Source of the DNA: Bacteroidota bacterium
GTDB taxonomy: Bacteria; Bacteroidota; Ignavibacteria; UBA10030; UBA8401
DNA length: 16,312 bases
Reading direction: 5' to 3'
NCBI GenBank assembly: GCA_023229405.1
Contig: JALNZH010000052.1
Location: 1-16,312 of the forward strand
Shown here: in pieces, positions 15,815-16,312 of the stretch
Layout of the letters: the number at the start of each line of letters is the position of its first letter
How positions within the stretch are numbered: the first letter of the stretch is position 1
Program-made: the position numbers and the translations under genes
The notes under the pieces: generated by a model
Database searches by the model: none
What the model saw: only the letters and a program-made list of their open reading frames with translations
What the model was told of the DNA's origin: nothing

Positions 15815-16312
15815 TTATGCTCTTGATTCTTGTTCCCAGGTTAAAATTCGGTCAGACAAGGTTTCCGTTACTGATCTCCAAGAATATTTCCTTGCTCTCA
15901 TTTTCCGTTCCTCGGATTTTTGCGCAGATTGTTCTTCGATAGCTTGTTTAACAAACGAAACAAATTCATCGTTGGTCTCAGCAACATAAACAATATCATT
16001 ATGTCTTTTCACTTCCGGAAGATTTGTGGACACAACCGGAATCCCCAACGAAAGATACTCCAGTAATTTTATTGGATTTGAAGCAATGGTCAAAGCATTC
16101 ACTTTAAATGGGATCAGGCCGGCATTAAAGGATTTTGCATACCGCGGCAAATCGGCGTATGGAACTTCTCCGATATAGGAAATATTTGGATGCTGAGAAA
16201 ATTTCGAGATGTCCGTATTTTGTTTTCCTATCACCACAAAAGAAAATTCCGGAAGACGTTCAGCACAATAAGCTATAAGGTCGATATCAACCCACGACGA
16301 TAAAATTCCAAA
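15815..16312 (-). CDS. GT4-type glycosyltransferase, C-terminal part (cut by the window edge)
   Basis: Only the last 165 codons are inside the window. The frame stays open to base 16312, so the gene starts outside it. A GTG at 16237 is internal, because the residues before it (FGILSSWVDIDLIAYCAE and LPEFSFVVIG) are typical of the donor-binding half of GT4 enzymes. Later come VPYADLPRYAKSFNAGLIPF and the sugar-nucleotide motif NPIKLLEYLSLGIPVVST. This arrangement resembles the TuaH-like group of glycosyltransferases. It ends one base before the next GT4 gene and probably belongs to the same transcript. Substrate is unknown. Confidence 0.88.
   Translation of the reverse strand, partial: FGILSSWVDIDLIAYCAERLPEFSFVVIGKQNTDISKFSQHPNISYIGEVPYADLPRYAKSFNAGLIPFKVNALTIASNPIKLLEYLSLGIPVVSTNLPEVKRHNDIVYVAETNDEFVSFVKQAIEEQSAQKSEERKMRARKYSWRSVTETLSDRILTWEQESRA

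Noticed and set aside
15815..16237. The last glycosyltransferase as a complete 140-residue gene
   Set aside because: The frame is open to the window edge and the upstream residues belong to the same GT4 domain, so it is a truncated view of a longer gene.
1..16312. CRISPR arrays, tRNA or rRNA genes, insertion sequences
   Set aside because: I saw no regularly spaced repeats, tRNA-like cloverleaf, rRNA segments or transposase genes. The only structured RNAs I can support are the two riboswitches and the terminators.

Overview
The window comes from a Gram-negative bacterium, most likely of the FCB group (Bacteroidota, Ignavibacteriota or a relative). The reasons are a TonB-dependent receptor, a lipoprotein whose cysteine is followed by an acidic surface-export-like signal, a BtuG/DUF5074-type propeller and two B12 riboswitches. 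Shine-Dalgarno sites are present at some genes and absent at others. I cannot fix the genus from the sequence alone. Every gene I can support lies on the minus strand, so the window is transcribed from right to left.

Right part (about 16312 to 4329): a long co-directional cluster with very tight junctions (TAATG, ATGA and other short overlaps). It opens with a GT4 glycosyltransferase cut by the window edge. Then come a second GT4 enzyme, a WecB-type UDP-GlcNAc 2-epimerase, an extended-SDR nucleotide-sugar enzyme, a WbaP-type phosphoglycosyl transferase and a polyprenyl-phosphate mannose synthase-like GT2. After a 104-base gap follows a large GT2 protein fused to a degenerate phosphoglycosyl transferase. 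Next is a compact housekeeping block: accA, a hotdog thioesterase, a 53-codon Trm112-like zinc-ribbon protein and nadC. A Wzx-like flippase ends the cluster. Together the sugar genes could make, load on lipid, extend and flip a surface glycan.

Left part (about 4332 to 1): a vitamin B12 uptake region in two riboswitch-controlled units. Unit one is a promoter, a cobalamin riboswitch with a terminator, and a DUF6580-type membrane protein followed by its own terminator. Unit two is a second cobalamin riboswitch with a terminator, a BtuB-like TonB-dependent receptor and a BtuG-like surface lipoprotein. The two aptamers share an identical 45-base core. The logical scheme is surface capture of B12 (BtuG), outer-membrane import (BtuB) and possibly inner-membrane import (DUF6580), all shut off when B12 is plentiful.

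The left edge holds a 95-base palindromic element with a multibranch fold. The most unusual items are the GT2/pseudo-phosphoglycosyl-transferase fusion, the B12-controlled DUF6580 protein and the small Trm112-like gene overlapped on both sides.
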